NCBI GenBank assembly: GCA_018365455.1 | Contig: JAGZJZ010000023.1 | Coordinates: 1 to 64,000, forward strand | DNA from: Clostridiales bacterium | GTDB taxonomy: Bacteria > Bacillota > Clostridia > Lachnospirales > Lachnospiraceae | Direction of reading: 5' to 3' | Length of the DNA stretch: 64,000 bases | Part shown: in pieces, positions 8,439-16,947 of the stretch | How positions within the stretch are numbered: position 1 is the stretch's first letter | Layout: every line of letters begins with the position of its first letter | The notes under the pieces: model-generated | What the model was told of the DNA's origin: nothing | The model's input: the letters and a program-made list of their open reading frames with translations, nothing else | Databases searched by the model: none | Position numbers and translations under genes: made by a program

Positions 8439-9953
8439 TCACACACGTACTTTTACCCGGATCATATTCCAGGACAGGGGTTGAAGCTCACATGCCACAC
8501 GGTTTCCTTCCACTTTTCCACCGGATACCCTGCGGGGCTTCACCGCATCGTGGCGGACTAAATTAGTCATTTTCTTATCCTCACAGCTCATGGTTACCTG
8601 CTCTGCAATTTCCTCCACTTGAAATCCCTGCAGTTCGCATTCAAAACAGATAGACTCATCCTCACTCCGGTTGATCAGGAAAAAGACCACTTCATGATCT
8701 TCTTCATTATATACCGTTACGCTGTCTGCATAAGGTACCTCACTAAACAGATCACAGGCATATGCCGGGCAGTCAAATACTTCCTCCAGGACAATTCCTC
8801 TTCCATATCTGGATGTATAGGAAAATGGATAAAAGATTGGCTGTACCCAGACTCCGCCGCCTTTTTCCGTCATAATAGCAGCGCTGATATTCGTAAGGAG
8901 AGACTGGCAGGCGATCTTAATGCGGTCTGCATATTTCAGGAAATTCATCAGCATACTGGCAAATAAAAGTGAGTCTTCCATGCTGTAGATCTGCTCGCTT
9001 AAGTTTGGCGCTACCTGCCAGGGACTTTCATCCACCTGGGCAGCCACTTCCACATCCGCCATGGACCACACGCCCCATTCATCGAAACTGATGTACAATT
9101 CTTTATCCGAACGCTTTTTTGCCTTCACATAATCGCAGGTACCGATCACCGTCTTAATATAACGTTCCATATCTAATGACTGTGCCAGAAAATAAGGAGT
9201 CCCCTTATCCTGCCCGTCGTAATACTGGTGCAGCGAGATATAGTCAACATAATCATACGTATAATTCAGCGTAATGGCTTCCCATTCCGGATAAGTTGCC
9301 ATGTCGGATTTAGAGCTGCCGCAGGAGACCACTTTGATGCTGCTGTCCACCTGCTTCATTGCCTTTGCTGTTTCCTGAGCCAGACGTCCGTATTCCTCCG
9401 CGGTCTTATGCCCGATCTGCCAGTCCCCGTCCATTTCATTTCCCAGACACCAGGTCTGAATCCCATATGGATTTTCCACTCCATGGCTTTTACGCATATC
9501 ACTGTAAAAAGTTCCCTGGGGTATATTGCAGTACTCCACAAAAGAAACTGCATTTTCAATCCCCTTGGTCCCCAGATTCACTGCAAAAACCGGTTCAATC
9601 TCCGCTTTTTCAGCCCACTTCATAAATTCATTTGTTCCGATTTCGTTTGTTTCAATTGCCCGCCATGCGATTTCCAGCCTGCGTGGCCGTTCTTCCACCG
9701 GACCTACGCCATCCCTCCAGTCATAACAGGATACAAAATTTCCTCCCGGATACCGGACTGCCGTAACTCCCATTTCTTTTACTTTTTCCAGAACATCCTG
9801 CCGGAATCCGTCTTTATCAGCCGTTGGATGCCCCGGCTCATAGATGCCGGAATACACTACCCGCCCCATATGTTCCACAAAGGAACCATAGATCCGTTTA
9901 TCAATCTTTCCTTTTTTGAAACTTTTATTTACAATCATAACCGCTTTCTTCAT
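8439..9953 (-). CDS. abfA: GH51 alpha-N-arabinofuranosidase
   Basis: About 504-residue intracellular GH51 enzyme. The acid/base glutamate lies in LGNEMDGDW and the nucleophile glutamate in SFDEWGVW; the N-terminal IYGSFVEHMGRVVYSGIYEP block is typical of the family. It releases terminal arabinofuranose from arabino- or arabinoxylo-oligosaccharides, producing arabinose in the cytoplasm. The ORF opens at 9971, but family members begin at MKKA..IV, so the ATG at 9953 is preferred. It lies downstream of the two sugar permeases and is separated from them by one copy of the intercistronic repeat. Length and motifs are complete. Confidence 0.92.
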   Translation of the reverse strand: MKKAVMIVNKSFKKGKIDKRIYGSFVEHMGRVVYSGIYEPGHPTADKDGFRQDVLEKVKEMGVTAVRYPGGNFVSCYDWRDGVGPVEERPRRLEIAWRAIETNEIGTNEFMKWAEKAEIEPVFAVNLGTKGIENAVSFVEYCNIPQGTFYSDMRKSHGVENPYGIQTWCLGNEMDGDWQIGHKTAEEYGRLAQETAKAMKQVDSSIKVVSCGSSKSDMATYPEWEAITLNYTYDYVDYISLHQYYDGQDKGTPYFLAQSLDMERYIKTVIGTCDYVKAKKRSDKELYISFDEWGVWSMADVEVAAQVDESPWQVAPNLSEQIYSMEDSLLFASMLMNFLKYADRIKIACQSLLTNISAAIMTEKGGGVWVQPIFYPFSYTSRYGRGIVLEEVFDCPAYACDLFSEVPYADSVTVYNEEDHEVVFFLINRSEDESICFECELQGFQVEEIAEQVTMSCEDKKMTNLVRHDAVKPRRVSGGKVEGNRVACELQPLSWNMIRVKVRV

Positions 9954-9974
9954 TCTTCTACCTACTGTCATAAA

Positions 9975-10022
9975 GCCACAATTTACTGGTTGAAAGATTC
10001 ACGCTGTGGCTTCCTTTCTATT
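9975..10022 (-). repeat. Intercistronic repeat, copy 1
   Basis: About 48 bases between the permease and GH51 genes, with a near copy at 11838-11886. Shared blocks are GCCACAAT, GGTTGAAAGA and GTGGCTTCCTTTCTATT. GCCACA (9975-9980) pairs with TGTGGC (10005-10010), giving a hairpin after an AGAAAGGAAG run on the transcribed strand. It could act in transcript processing or translation control. Confidence 0.6.
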
Positions 10023-10074
10023 TTGTAATTTCTTCCAACTCCGTGTCATAAATCGCAATAACCATTCGGAATCT

Positions 10075-10902
10075 CTACTCCTTCATACCTGCGGTAGCTA
10101 TTCCCTCCACAAAATATTTCTGGCAGAATATATATAAGATCAATAAGGGTGCCAGAGAGATCAGTGTCGCCGCAAGGGTAGGACCGTATTTGATCACTTT
10201 GTTGCCCACAAGGACAGCAAGACCGGCGGACAGTGTTCTCTTATCTGCCGAACTGGTCATCATCAGCGGATAAAGCAGATCATTCCAGTTATTCATAAAG
10301 TGGAAAATGCCAAGGCTTGCAATTGCCGGTTTGCACAGGGGGAGCATCAGTGACCAGTAGATCCGGAATTCTCCCATGCCATCGATACGTCCGGATTCTT
10401 CTATGGATTTTGGCAGCCCTGCAAAAAATGACCGCATCATATAGATGCCAAATGCACTTGTAGCTCTTGGGAGTATCAATCCCAAATAAGTATCTAACAG
10501 ATTTAATTTATAGACTTCAATGTAAAGTGGTGTCATGATAATTTGAAATGGTACCATCATAGTCAGCAATATAATGGAAAAGATAACGCCCGATCCTCTA
10601 AAATTCATTCTGGCAAATGCATACCCTGCCATGGAATCAAAAAATACACTGAGAACCGTTACCGCACCTGCAAAAATCACAGTGTTTTTGGTCATATCAA
10701 AAATAGGAATACTCTTTGTGACATACTTAAACTGGTTGAGCGTCCATTCCACCGGGAAAAATTTCGGTGGATACTGAATAACGCCCACATCCGTTTTAAA
10801 GGAAGATACCAGCAGCCACAAAATGGGAATGACAACCGTCAGGGCTACAAACAGCGTTAAGATAACGCCAACGATATTTCCAAGGGATCTTTTTTTAATC
10901 AT
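10075..10902 (-). CDS. Carbohydrate ABC transporter permease (MalG/AraQ type)
   Basis: 275-residue membrane protein with six predicted helices and the EAA loop near residue 165 (SIEESGRIDGMGEFRIYWSL), which docks onto the ATPase. It is the second permease of a CUT1 sugar importer whose solute-binding protein lies upstream. It overlaps the preceding permease gene by 8 bases. No ATPase is encoded in the locus, so a shared MsmK-type ATPase elsewhere is expected, as is common for CUT1 systems in Gram-positive bacteria. The likely substrate is an arabino-oligosaccharide. Confidence 0.92.
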   Translation of the reverse strand: MIKKRSLGNIVGVILTLFVALTVVIPILWLLVSSFKTDVGVIQYPPKFFPVEWTLNQFKYVTKSIPIFDMTKNTVIFAGAVTVLSVFFDSMAGYAFARMNFRGSGVIFSIILLTMMVPFQIIMTPLYIEVYKLNLLDTYLGLILPRATSAFGIYMMRSFFAGLPKSIEESGRIDGMGEFRIYWSLMLPLCKPAIASLGIFHFMNNWNDLLYPLMMTSSADKRTLSAGLAVLVGNKVIKYGPTLAATLISLAPLLILYIFCQKYFVEGIATAGMKE

Positions 10903-11797
10903 TTGCTTCCTCCCCCTTATTCAGTACAAACTTTTTCAATACAAACGTGATAACTGCTATAATCACAAAGAGATATACCGATATGGAAGAAGCATAACCA
11001 AGATCATAGGGTGCAGTCTGGAATCCTCTGTCATAAATATACTGCACCACCGTCTCCGTCCTGTTCAGCGGACCTCCCTGAGTCATGACATAAGTCTGGT
11101 CAAATACCTGAAGGGCACTTATGGTCGTTGTGACCACACAAAAGCTGATGGTGGGAAAAATGCCCGGTATTGTAATATGGATAAATTTCTTCCACTGTCC
11201 CGCGCCGTCCATGTCCGCTGCTTCATAGAGAGATGCCGAAATATTCAGGACCGCAGCCGTTATCAAGGTCAGCGTATAGCCAAAGCCTTTCCATGCCGTA
11301 ACTGCAATTACCGTAGGCATTGCCAGATTCGGATCCTTTAGAAAAGAGATGGATTTAAGTCCCGTCTGCTCCAGCCAGTAAGGTACCAGTCCCATGTTGG
11401 GATCCAGAAGCATGGACCATATAATACTGATAGCGGTCATGGAGCATACAAAGGGCAGATAATAAGTAGACCGCAGCAGTTTGGTATATCTGTTATTTTT
11501 CGCTACATACATTGCCAGCAGCAGTGCCAGACCCACTTGAAGGGGTACTTCAAAAAGTGTGAAATACAGGCTGTTAAAAGTAGCGTTTCCCACCCTGGAA
11601 TCCTGGAATAGCTGTTTGAAATTTGTAAGTCCCGCGAATGAAATATCTTTCATAAAGATATTCATATTCAACAGGCTGATCACCAGCGAAGACACCAGTG
11701 GTATAAACACAAATATTGTTAAAATAATCATCGACGGCAAAATAAACAGATACGAACATTTCTGATTATGCGGCCGATATTTTTTTGGTTTCTTCAT
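10895..11797 (-). CDS. Carbohydrate ABC transporter permease (MalF/AraP type)
   Basis: About 300-residue permease with six membrane helices and an EAA loop (SLYEAADMDGAGQWKKFIHI). The open frame can begin at a GTG at 11842, inside the intercistronic repeat, but the basic MKKPKKYRPH start at 11797 fits permeases better. It partners the next gene in a CUT1 importer. The preceding gene encodes the substrate-binding lipoprotein, and all are read from one promoter upstream of that gene. Confidence 0.92.
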   Translation of the reverse strand: MKKPKKYRPHNQKCSYLFILPSMIILTIFVFIPLVSSLVISLLNMNIFMKDISFAGLTNFKQLFQDSRVGNATFNSLYFTLFEVPLQVGLALLLAMYVAKNNRYTKLLRSTYYLPFVCSMTAISIIWSMLLDPNMGLVPYWLEQTGLKSISFLKDPNLAMPTVIAVTAWKGFGYTLTLITAAVLNISASLYEAADMDGAGQWKKFIHITIPGIFPTISFCVVTTTISALQVFDQTYVMTQGGPLNRTETVVQYIYDRGFQTAPYDLGYASSISVYLFVIIAVITFVLKKFVLNKGEEAND

Positions 11798-11837
11798 AGT
11801 TATACCCATTGCGTATTGCAGCGATGCCTGCAATACT

Positions 11838-11886
11838 GCCACAATAAGACAGGTTGAAAGAAAGATACCGTGGCTTCCTTTCTATT
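11838..11886 (-). repeat. Intercistronic repeat, copy 2
   Basis: Second copy of the 48-base sequence at 9975-10022, here between the binding-protein and first permease genes. The stem GCCAC/GTGGC and the GTGGCTTCCTTTCTATT block are conserved while the loop differs, as expected for a structured RNA element. Confidence 0.6.
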
Positions 11887-11948
11887 ATTCATTTTCTTTC
11901 AACCTTTACATTCCATTCCATATTCCGTAGTACGATAACGCAATACCT

Positions 11949-13346
11949 TTATTTCCCCAGCACTTTATCCATTGCTGAAACCGCTTCTTCCAATGCTGCA
12001 TCCGGGGCTGCTGCTCCTGTAATTACCTTTTCAAACATGGGAATCATAACATCGTTATCAATCTGGCTTGCCAGTGAATATCCCAGATTATAGGATCTGC
12101 CAATCTCCGTTGCCTTGGATATGGAGTTCAATACTTCGTCATCTTTAATTTCCGGATCTTCCAGCAATGATTTGGACCATACAGGGAATCCGTTTCTCTG
12201 TGACCATTCTTTCAGTGTTTCATCGGACAGCCAATATTTCATAAATTTATAGACAGCCGCTTTTTTCGTTTCATCTATTCCCTTTGGAATCATGTAACTG
12301 CATCCGCCTGCCGGAGAATAGGCACCGTCACTGCCGGATACACAAGGCGCGATACCAAAATTAATGCCTGCTTCTTTTAAACCGTTGATCTGCCATGGCC
12401 CGCTCATATACATTGCAATCTGCCCTGCCTGAAGCATGGTATCTGCATCCGGTCCCGTAAGATTCATGGGGGTCACTTTCTTATTTACAGCCAGATCCTG
12501 CAGCCATTCCAGGGTCTTCACGTTTGCTTCAGAATCAAGTAAGTTTTCATTCTTTACCGGGTCATCCGCATCTCCCCCGTTTGCCCATAAGAATTGCATA
12601 TAGGTGACATTGGTGGGCAGTGCCAGTCCATATTGTCTCTTAGACTCGTCCGTAAGTTTTTCCGCAAACTGTGCTAATTCGTCCATGGTTGCAGGGGGTG
12701 TCTCCGGGTCAAGACCTGCTGCTTCAAACATATCTTTATTCCAATACAGGTACTGCACGTTATACTGCATTGGTACACCGTATAATTTTCCGTCCACACA
12801 GGAAAGATCCACTACATTATCCAGAAAATTCGTTTTGTCCACCCCTGTTGTTTCCCAAAAATCACTGATGTCCTCTAAAGAATCATTACTAACATAAGGT
12901 GCGATATTCTCTATACCAAACAGAACAAAATCAGGTGCCGTATTCGTGGCAATTGCTGCCGGCAGCTTCTGCTGGAGCGTATCATTCGGCATGATATCCA
13001 TATTAATCGTTATGTTATCCGTATTCACAGCATTATAGTTATCCACGATCTCTCTTAAAATATCTCCGTCGGAACCGGTAAATACATTCCAGAAATCCAG
13101 GGTTACTGCTTCACCGGATGACTGCCCATCAGATGACTGTTCTCCTGATGTCTGTTCTCCTGCGGCTGCAGTATCTGTTTCCTTTTCTTCGCCTGCTGTT
13201 CCGGACTCTCCAGCCCCTTTTGTACTTGTGCTTTCATTTCCGGACGCTGTTTCTTTACTACCTGATGTGCTTCCCCCGCATCCTGCTAATGCACCTGCTG
13301 TCAAACTTGCTGCTAATAATACACTCCAAAACTTTTTCGCTTTCAT
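11949..13346 (-). CDS. Sugar ABC transporter substrate-binding lipoprotein
   Basis: 465-residue extracellular binding protein (family 1). The signal peptide ends in the lipobox LAGC (cysteine near residue 23), so the mature protein is lipid-anchored outside the membrane. A Ser/Gly/Glu-rich linker of about 50 residues precedes the binding domain, which starts near VTLDFWNVFTGSDG. TATGGAGGTAGAAT gives a good ribosome site. As first gene of the arabinoside operon it is expressed most and sets the importer's specificity. The promoter lies at 13550-13578. Confidence 0.93.
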   Translation of the reverse strand: MKAKKFWSVLLAASLTAGALAGCGGSTSGSKETASGNESTSTKGAGESGTAGEEKETDTAAAGEQTSGEQSSDGQSSGEAVTLDFWNVFTGSDGDILREIVDNYNAVNTDNITINMDIMPNDTLQQKLPAAIATNTAPDFVLFGIENIAPYVSNDSLEDISDFWETTGVDKTNFLDNVVDLSCVDGKLYGVPMQYNVQYLYWNKDMFEAAGLDPETPPATMDELAQFAEKLTDESKRQYGLALPTNVTYMQFLWANGGDADDPVKNENLLDSEANVKTLEWLQDLAVNKKVTPMNLTGPDADTMLQAGQIAMYMSGPWQINGLKEAGINFGIAPCVSGSDGAYSPAGGCSYMIPKGIDETKKAAVYKFMKYWLSDETLKEWSQRNGFPVWSKSLLEDPEIKDDEVLNSISKATEIGRSYNLGYSLASQIDNDVMIPMFEKVITGAAAPDAALEEAVSAMDKVLGK

Positions 13347-13527
13347 ATTCTACCTCCATATAGAATGAATACTGGCTGGTGGCTTCTTCACACAGTCCCA
13401 GTTTCCTTAGAGCAATTTTCTAAAATCTTTGCAGTGACTTTTTAAAAAACTACCCTGGTGATTATCACCATTAGTCCCCCCTAATATTGTTTTGATCGAG
13501 ACATGTTTTGGTGAACTTTATTTGCGT

Positions 13528-13535
13528 ACACGTGT
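13528..13535. promoter_or_regulatory. Candidate LacI-type operator
   Basis: Perfect palindrome ACACGTGT with the central CG typical of LacI-family sites. It lies about 8-15 bases after the predicted transcription start of the binding-protein promoter, where repressor binding would block initiation. The linked LacI regulator is the natural candidate; wider flanks are only weakly symmetric. Confidence 0.4.
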
Positions 13536-13549
13536 GCTCTACAATTAGA

Positions 13550-13578
13550 ATTATATATAATGTACAGATTTTTGTCAA
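13550..13578 (-). promoter_or_regulatory. Consensus promoter of the arabinoside ABC operon
   Basis: On the minus strand TTGACA (13573-13578), exactly 17 bases, then TATAAT (13550-13555). Both hexamers match the sigma-A consensus fully. Transcription would start near 13543 and leave a leader of about 195 bases before the binding-protein gene. Confidence 0.8.
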
Positions 13579-13760
13579 GTATGTTTTTTAGAATAGTGTC
13601 AAATATTTTATTTTACCGTCAACAACCCTGTTTCACGACTCAATATCTCCTATTTTTAGACACACGAAAAAAGCCGGTCCATTTGAGCATTTTTGTAAAA
13701 TTACTCTCATGTCCAGCTGTATTTCTTTCCTATTGCTTCCATTATTTGTTTTTATTTTCG

Positions 13761-14402
13761 CTAAAACCTTAAGTTTACCAGAACCCGGAAATCAATCTGG
13801 GATTCCTCTTCCTTTTTTTCTTTGGGAGGAAAAGTACGTTCAAATGCTTCGAATTCCTCTTCCTTTACTTCAAATCCACTGCTCTCAATAAATCTTCCCT
13901 GAATTCCATTAAGAACCCCGGGTATTAATTCCAGAAGCTGCATCGGCACTGCATATTTGCCGTCTTCCGTCTTAATCTCATATTTTTCTCCACAGTGAAA
14001 TCCAAATCTGCTGTAATACCGTGGATCACCGAAAATGCAAACTGCCTGATATCCAAGCTTTTTCGCCTTTTCCAGAGAGTAACGGATCAGTGCTGAACCG
14101 ATTCCTTTCTTTTTATAATCAGGATGTACGCTCACCGGTCCAAAACACACCACCTCAAATGCCTCTTCTGCATCCGTCACTATAGCGCCCAGCGTATACG
14201 CAATGTGCCCTACAATCTTTCCATCCAATTCCGCTACCAGATCCAGCTCTTTGATAAATTCCTTTTGCTCTCTCAGATTATGGATCATAAAATGTTCTGT
14301 ACACCCCGGTACATAGACATTCCAAAATGCTTCACGGGTCAACTCTTCTACCGTTCTGTAATCCTCCGGCTTTTCAAGCCTGATGTTTAATTGATCTATC
14401 AT
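13761..14402 (-). CDS. GNAT family N-acetyltransferase
   Basis: 213-residue protein. The acetyl-CoA binding motif reads VSVHPDYKKKGIGSALI (residues about 105-121), preceded by the strand AFEVVCFGPVSV and followed by GYQAVCIFGDPRYYSRFGF, the pattern of YhbS-like acetyltransferases. The C-terminal tail is rich in lysine and glutamate. The substrate is unknown. It stands alone on the minus strand between the sugar locus and the long hairpin near 14.5 kb. Confidence 0.85.
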   Translation of the reverse strand: MIDQLNIRLEKPEDYRTVEELTREAFWNVYVPGCTEHFMIHNLREQKEFIKELDLVAELDGKIVGHIAYTLGAIVTDAEEAFEVVCFGPVSVHPDYKKKGIGSALIRYSLEKAKKLGYQAVCIFGDPRYYSRFGFHCGEKYEIKTEDGKYAVPMQLLELIPGVLNGIQGRFIESSGFEVKEEEFEAFERTFPPKEKKEEESQIDFRVLVNLRF

Positions 14403-14461
14403 TTTGTCGTTCTCCTAAATTTTCTTTGATTTACTGCTTGCTCTTTGTAATATTCAGACTA

Positions 14462-14620
14462 GTGCCGCCCGGCGCAAATACGCCACTATATAGCACCCGC
14501 TATCTGCGCCAGGTGCACGACTGTGAATCTAGCCATAGCCCGCTACGCCGTCAATTCACAGTCGCACACCTGACACAGATATCAGGCACTATATTTCGAC
14601 GTATTTAGGCTGGGCGGCGC
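14462..14620 (-). repeat. Long imperfect inverted repeat, probable RNA hairpin
   Basis: Two 67-base arms (14462-14528 and 14554-14620) pair without a single gap around a 25-base loop. Fifty-one positions are Watson-Crick. Of the 16 others, about ten become G-U pairs only if the minus strand is transcribed, so the RNA from that strand pairs at about 61 of 67 positions. The right arm overlaps the last ten codons and stop of the CHAD gene, which is read in that same direction. It may be a mobile palindromic element or a 3' RNA structure; no protein is evident. Confidence 0.8.
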
Positions 14621-16022
14621 TCCGGGCAGAAAACTCCTTCCATTTTTTTCTGAATACTCCCAGTAATTCCATTCTTTCATTTTGGGAAAAACCGATAAAG
14701 CTTTTTATAATCCGTATTTCTTCTTTTTGTGCACCCTTGTTATTTATTTCTTGCAGCAGCTCCTGCAGACTGCCTATCAATACCGTTTCGTCATGCAGAT
14801 CTCCGATTACCGTCTGGAACCAGATGCAGCTATTCATAAGCTTCTGCCCTTTTACTCCTGACTCTTCCCGAAAAAAGTCCAGAACATATCGCATATTTTT
14901 AAACGCAATCCGCATCTGGTGCAGCACCGGTTCGGGGACAGCCAGTCCATGGATCCATTCATCATAGGCCTTTAACTGTGCAGCGCACTGAAAGAGGCTT
15001 GCTTCCATAACCTGCCTGCTCTGGAACGCCATCACTTTTCCTCCTTTTGTCAGAACCGGCCTGCATATGCCCGTTTTTAGATAGGACCCGATGTCCCTTA
15101 CAAACGCTTCATATGAGGCTGAACTGCAATGACTAGATACTTCACTTAAACGGCTGTCTCTGTTCTGCTCAATCATTTTCCACAAAACAGGAACATCTTT
15201 TATGTTATATCCACTTTTTTTCAAAAAATACACCGTCTTTTCCTGCATTATATCCAGATCCCTCAGACTGCCCAGTATCTTGAGGTTTTCCTTTAACCTG
15301 ATTATGCATTCCTGCTTCCACCTGTCACTTATGTATCTCTCAAAAATTATCGACAGAGACAGCAGTTTTCGAAAAGCCACCCGGATATCATGGATCACCT
15401 CAGGGCTGGACAGATTAATGGTATCACTGCTCAGTGCGGAGATTTCCTGTATCTGCAACGCCATATAATCAGACAGCTTCTTAGGGAAATTGCAGGCAGA
15501 ATGCCGGGCAGATTCAACGTTACTATTTTTGGTTTTCTGCTGCATCATCTGCTCCCCAGCCAGTATAACGCTTTCTGCTAAGAATTTTAATACTCTGGCC
15601 TTGTCCGTATCTATCCCGTATCTTTTCATACTCCACTTTAAGGTTTTTTCCAGAGAATCCTCCGAATTTATACAGCTGACTGTAGCAGCCAGCATACGGT
15701 TTTCCTCCTCAGACAATGATTTCAGAGGATGTGTCATAATAATTTCGCCCGCATTTAAACGTTTCGGTATATCCAAAATCCCCTTATAAATATTTTGTAA
15801 AAGATATGCTTTTCCTGCCACCGTTTCGTAATTCACTGGCAGCTGATACATTTCGGCAAAACGCCGGAACAGTTTCTTCGCTATCCAAGCACCGTCTTTC
15901 CGGCTGTTTTTCCATATGCCAAAATGACGGCATAATGCACCTGTTTTCCAGTAGATGACCTCCTTTGGGGGGAGGGGCAGATATCTTAGATTCTGCTTCT
16001 GTCTGACATCAGCTATTTTCAT
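14589..16022 (-). CDS. CHAD domain-containing protein
   Basis: About 477-residue protein. The C-terminal half (about residues 190-460) is a CHAD domain, shown by the two paired histidine/basic helices VIHDIRVAFRKLLS and VLHQMRIAFKNMRYVLDF. CHAD domains bind inorganic polyphosphate through such conserved basic residues. The N-terminal 180 residues are helical and not assigned; they contain LSEEENRMLAATVSCIN, perhaps a degenerate HD-like helical domain as found in Ppx proteins, which would suit polyphosphate biology, but this is weak. AAAGGAG supports the second ATG (16022). The last codons lie inside the long hairpin, an unusual arrangement. Confidence 0.82.
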   Translation of the reverse strand: MKIADVRQKQNLRYLPLPPKEVIYWKTGALCRHFGIWKNSRKDGAWIAKKLFRRFAEMYQLPVNYETVAGKAYLLQNIYKGILDIPKRLNAGEIIMTHPLKSLSEEENRMLAATVSCINSEDSLEKTLKWSMKRYGIDTDKARVLKFLAESVILAGEQMMQQKTKNSNVESARHSACNFPKKLSDYMALQIQEISALSSDTINLSSPEVIHDIRVAFRKLLSLSIIFERYISDRWKQECIIRLKENLKILGSLRDLDIMQEKTVYFLKKSGYNIKDVPVLWKMIEQNRDSRLSEVSSHCSSASYEAFVRDIGSYLKTGICRPVLTKGGKVMAFQSRQVMEASLFQCAAQLKAYDEWIHGLAVPEPVLHQMRIAFKNMRYVLDFFREESGVKGQKLMNSCIWFQTVIGDLHDETVLIGSLQELLQEINNKGAQKEEIRIIKSFIGFSQNERMELLGVFRKKWKEFSARSAAQPKYVEI

Positions 16023-16047
16023 AAGCATCTCCTTTCAACTTTGCACG

Positions 16048-16725
16048 TTATTTCCCGGTACCATAACATCTGGGACAGACCTTCCTGCATTGATTGCAGT
16101 CAACCGTATCAAAACCTCTGTCCGTTTTTCCATATGTATTCAGCCTGCACTTCTTTTGAACCGCAGTCGTTCCATCCAGTGCCTGTACCGGACAGTTCCG
16201 GATGCAGAGACTGCAGCCTTCTATACAGACCTGATCACTCAGGGGATCTGCCTCCAGTTCCATATTTGTGAAGATGGCACCCAGAGTCAGAAGCGTACCA
16301 TATTTTTTATTTAAAAACAGGCTGCTCTTTCCCAGCGTTCCAAGTCCTGCTGCGACTGCGGCATGTTTCATGGAGATCAGTCCTTTTCCTTCCATCCGGT
16401 CCTTATCCCAATACTCATAAGGGCTGTCCGCAGGTATGGGAACTGCAATACCGCCATAACGTTTTTCTATTTCCTTCGCCGCCCGGAATGCCAGTGCATC
16501 TACTTGTACGGAAGACTGATAATTAAAATGACCATAGATCAGCCTTGGTTCCACTTCCATTACACCTTTGGGTAATGCAATTCCTACTACAATCACAGAT
16601 TTGCAGTCTTTGTAAATATCAGCCGGATGAAAACCACTGGGCGCCTCATGGAATCTTTCCACATCAGCAATCCCGCAGACATCAGCCCCCAGATCCAGAA
16701 TTAAATTTTTAATTTCATTTTTCAT
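16048..16725 (-). CDS. 4Fe-4S double cluster protein, epoxyqueuosine reductase-like
   Basis: About 225-residue protein with the QueG-like fold: an N-terminal cobalamin-type domain (GADVCGIADVERF, HAAVAAGLGTLGKSSLF) and two ferredoxin motifs near the C-terminus (CIEGCSLCIRNCP and CNQCRKVCP). It is much shorter than true QueG (over 300 residues) and lacks its C-terminal repeats, so it probably belongs to the short paralogue group found in anaerobes and should not be named queG. RBS spacing favours the ATG at 16725. It is 25 bases downstream of nothing in its own direction except an AT-rich spacer, and the CHAD gene follows it closely, suggesting co-transcription. Confidence 0.82.
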   Translation of the reverse strand: MKNEIKNLILDLGADVCGIADVERFHEAPSGFHPADIYKDCKSVIVVGIALPKGVMEVEPRLIYGHFNYQSSVQVDALAFRAAKEIEKRYGGIAVPIPADSPYEYWDKDRMEGKGLISMKHAAVAAGLGTLGKSSLFLNKKYGTLLTLGAIFTNMELEADPLSDQVCIEGCSLCIRNCPVQALDGTTAVQKKCRLNTYGKTDRGFDTVDCNQCRKVCPRCYGTGK

Positions 16726-16947
16726 GCACATACTCCCTTACACGTTGTAAAATATGAACTATTTATTTTAGCATATCTTACCTGCGCCTATAAATCAACT
16801 ATAACCGATTAAATCTTACAGATTTTTCATCTGTCCGCAGTGTAAACACTTCAACACCTTTTCACAGCAACAAGCCATTTCAGCAAAACAGTCATGATTC
16901 CGGTATTCCTCCAATATATATAGAACAAAATGATTTTGGGAATGTAT

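Larger units (their letters stand above)
13347..13760. other. Intergenic leader region of the arabinoside operon
   Basis: 414 bases without a gene between the solute-binding gene and the GNAT gene. It contains the consensus promoter at 13550-13578, the ACACGTGT palindrome just downstream, and about 200 bases of untranslated leader. The rest, toward the GNAT stop, is AT-rich and shows no convincing terminator. Confidence 0.6.

Noticed and set aside
9228..10028. Plus-strand frame of 266 codons opposite the GH51 gene
   Set aside because: Antisense shadow; the GH51 motifs on the minus strand are unambiguous.
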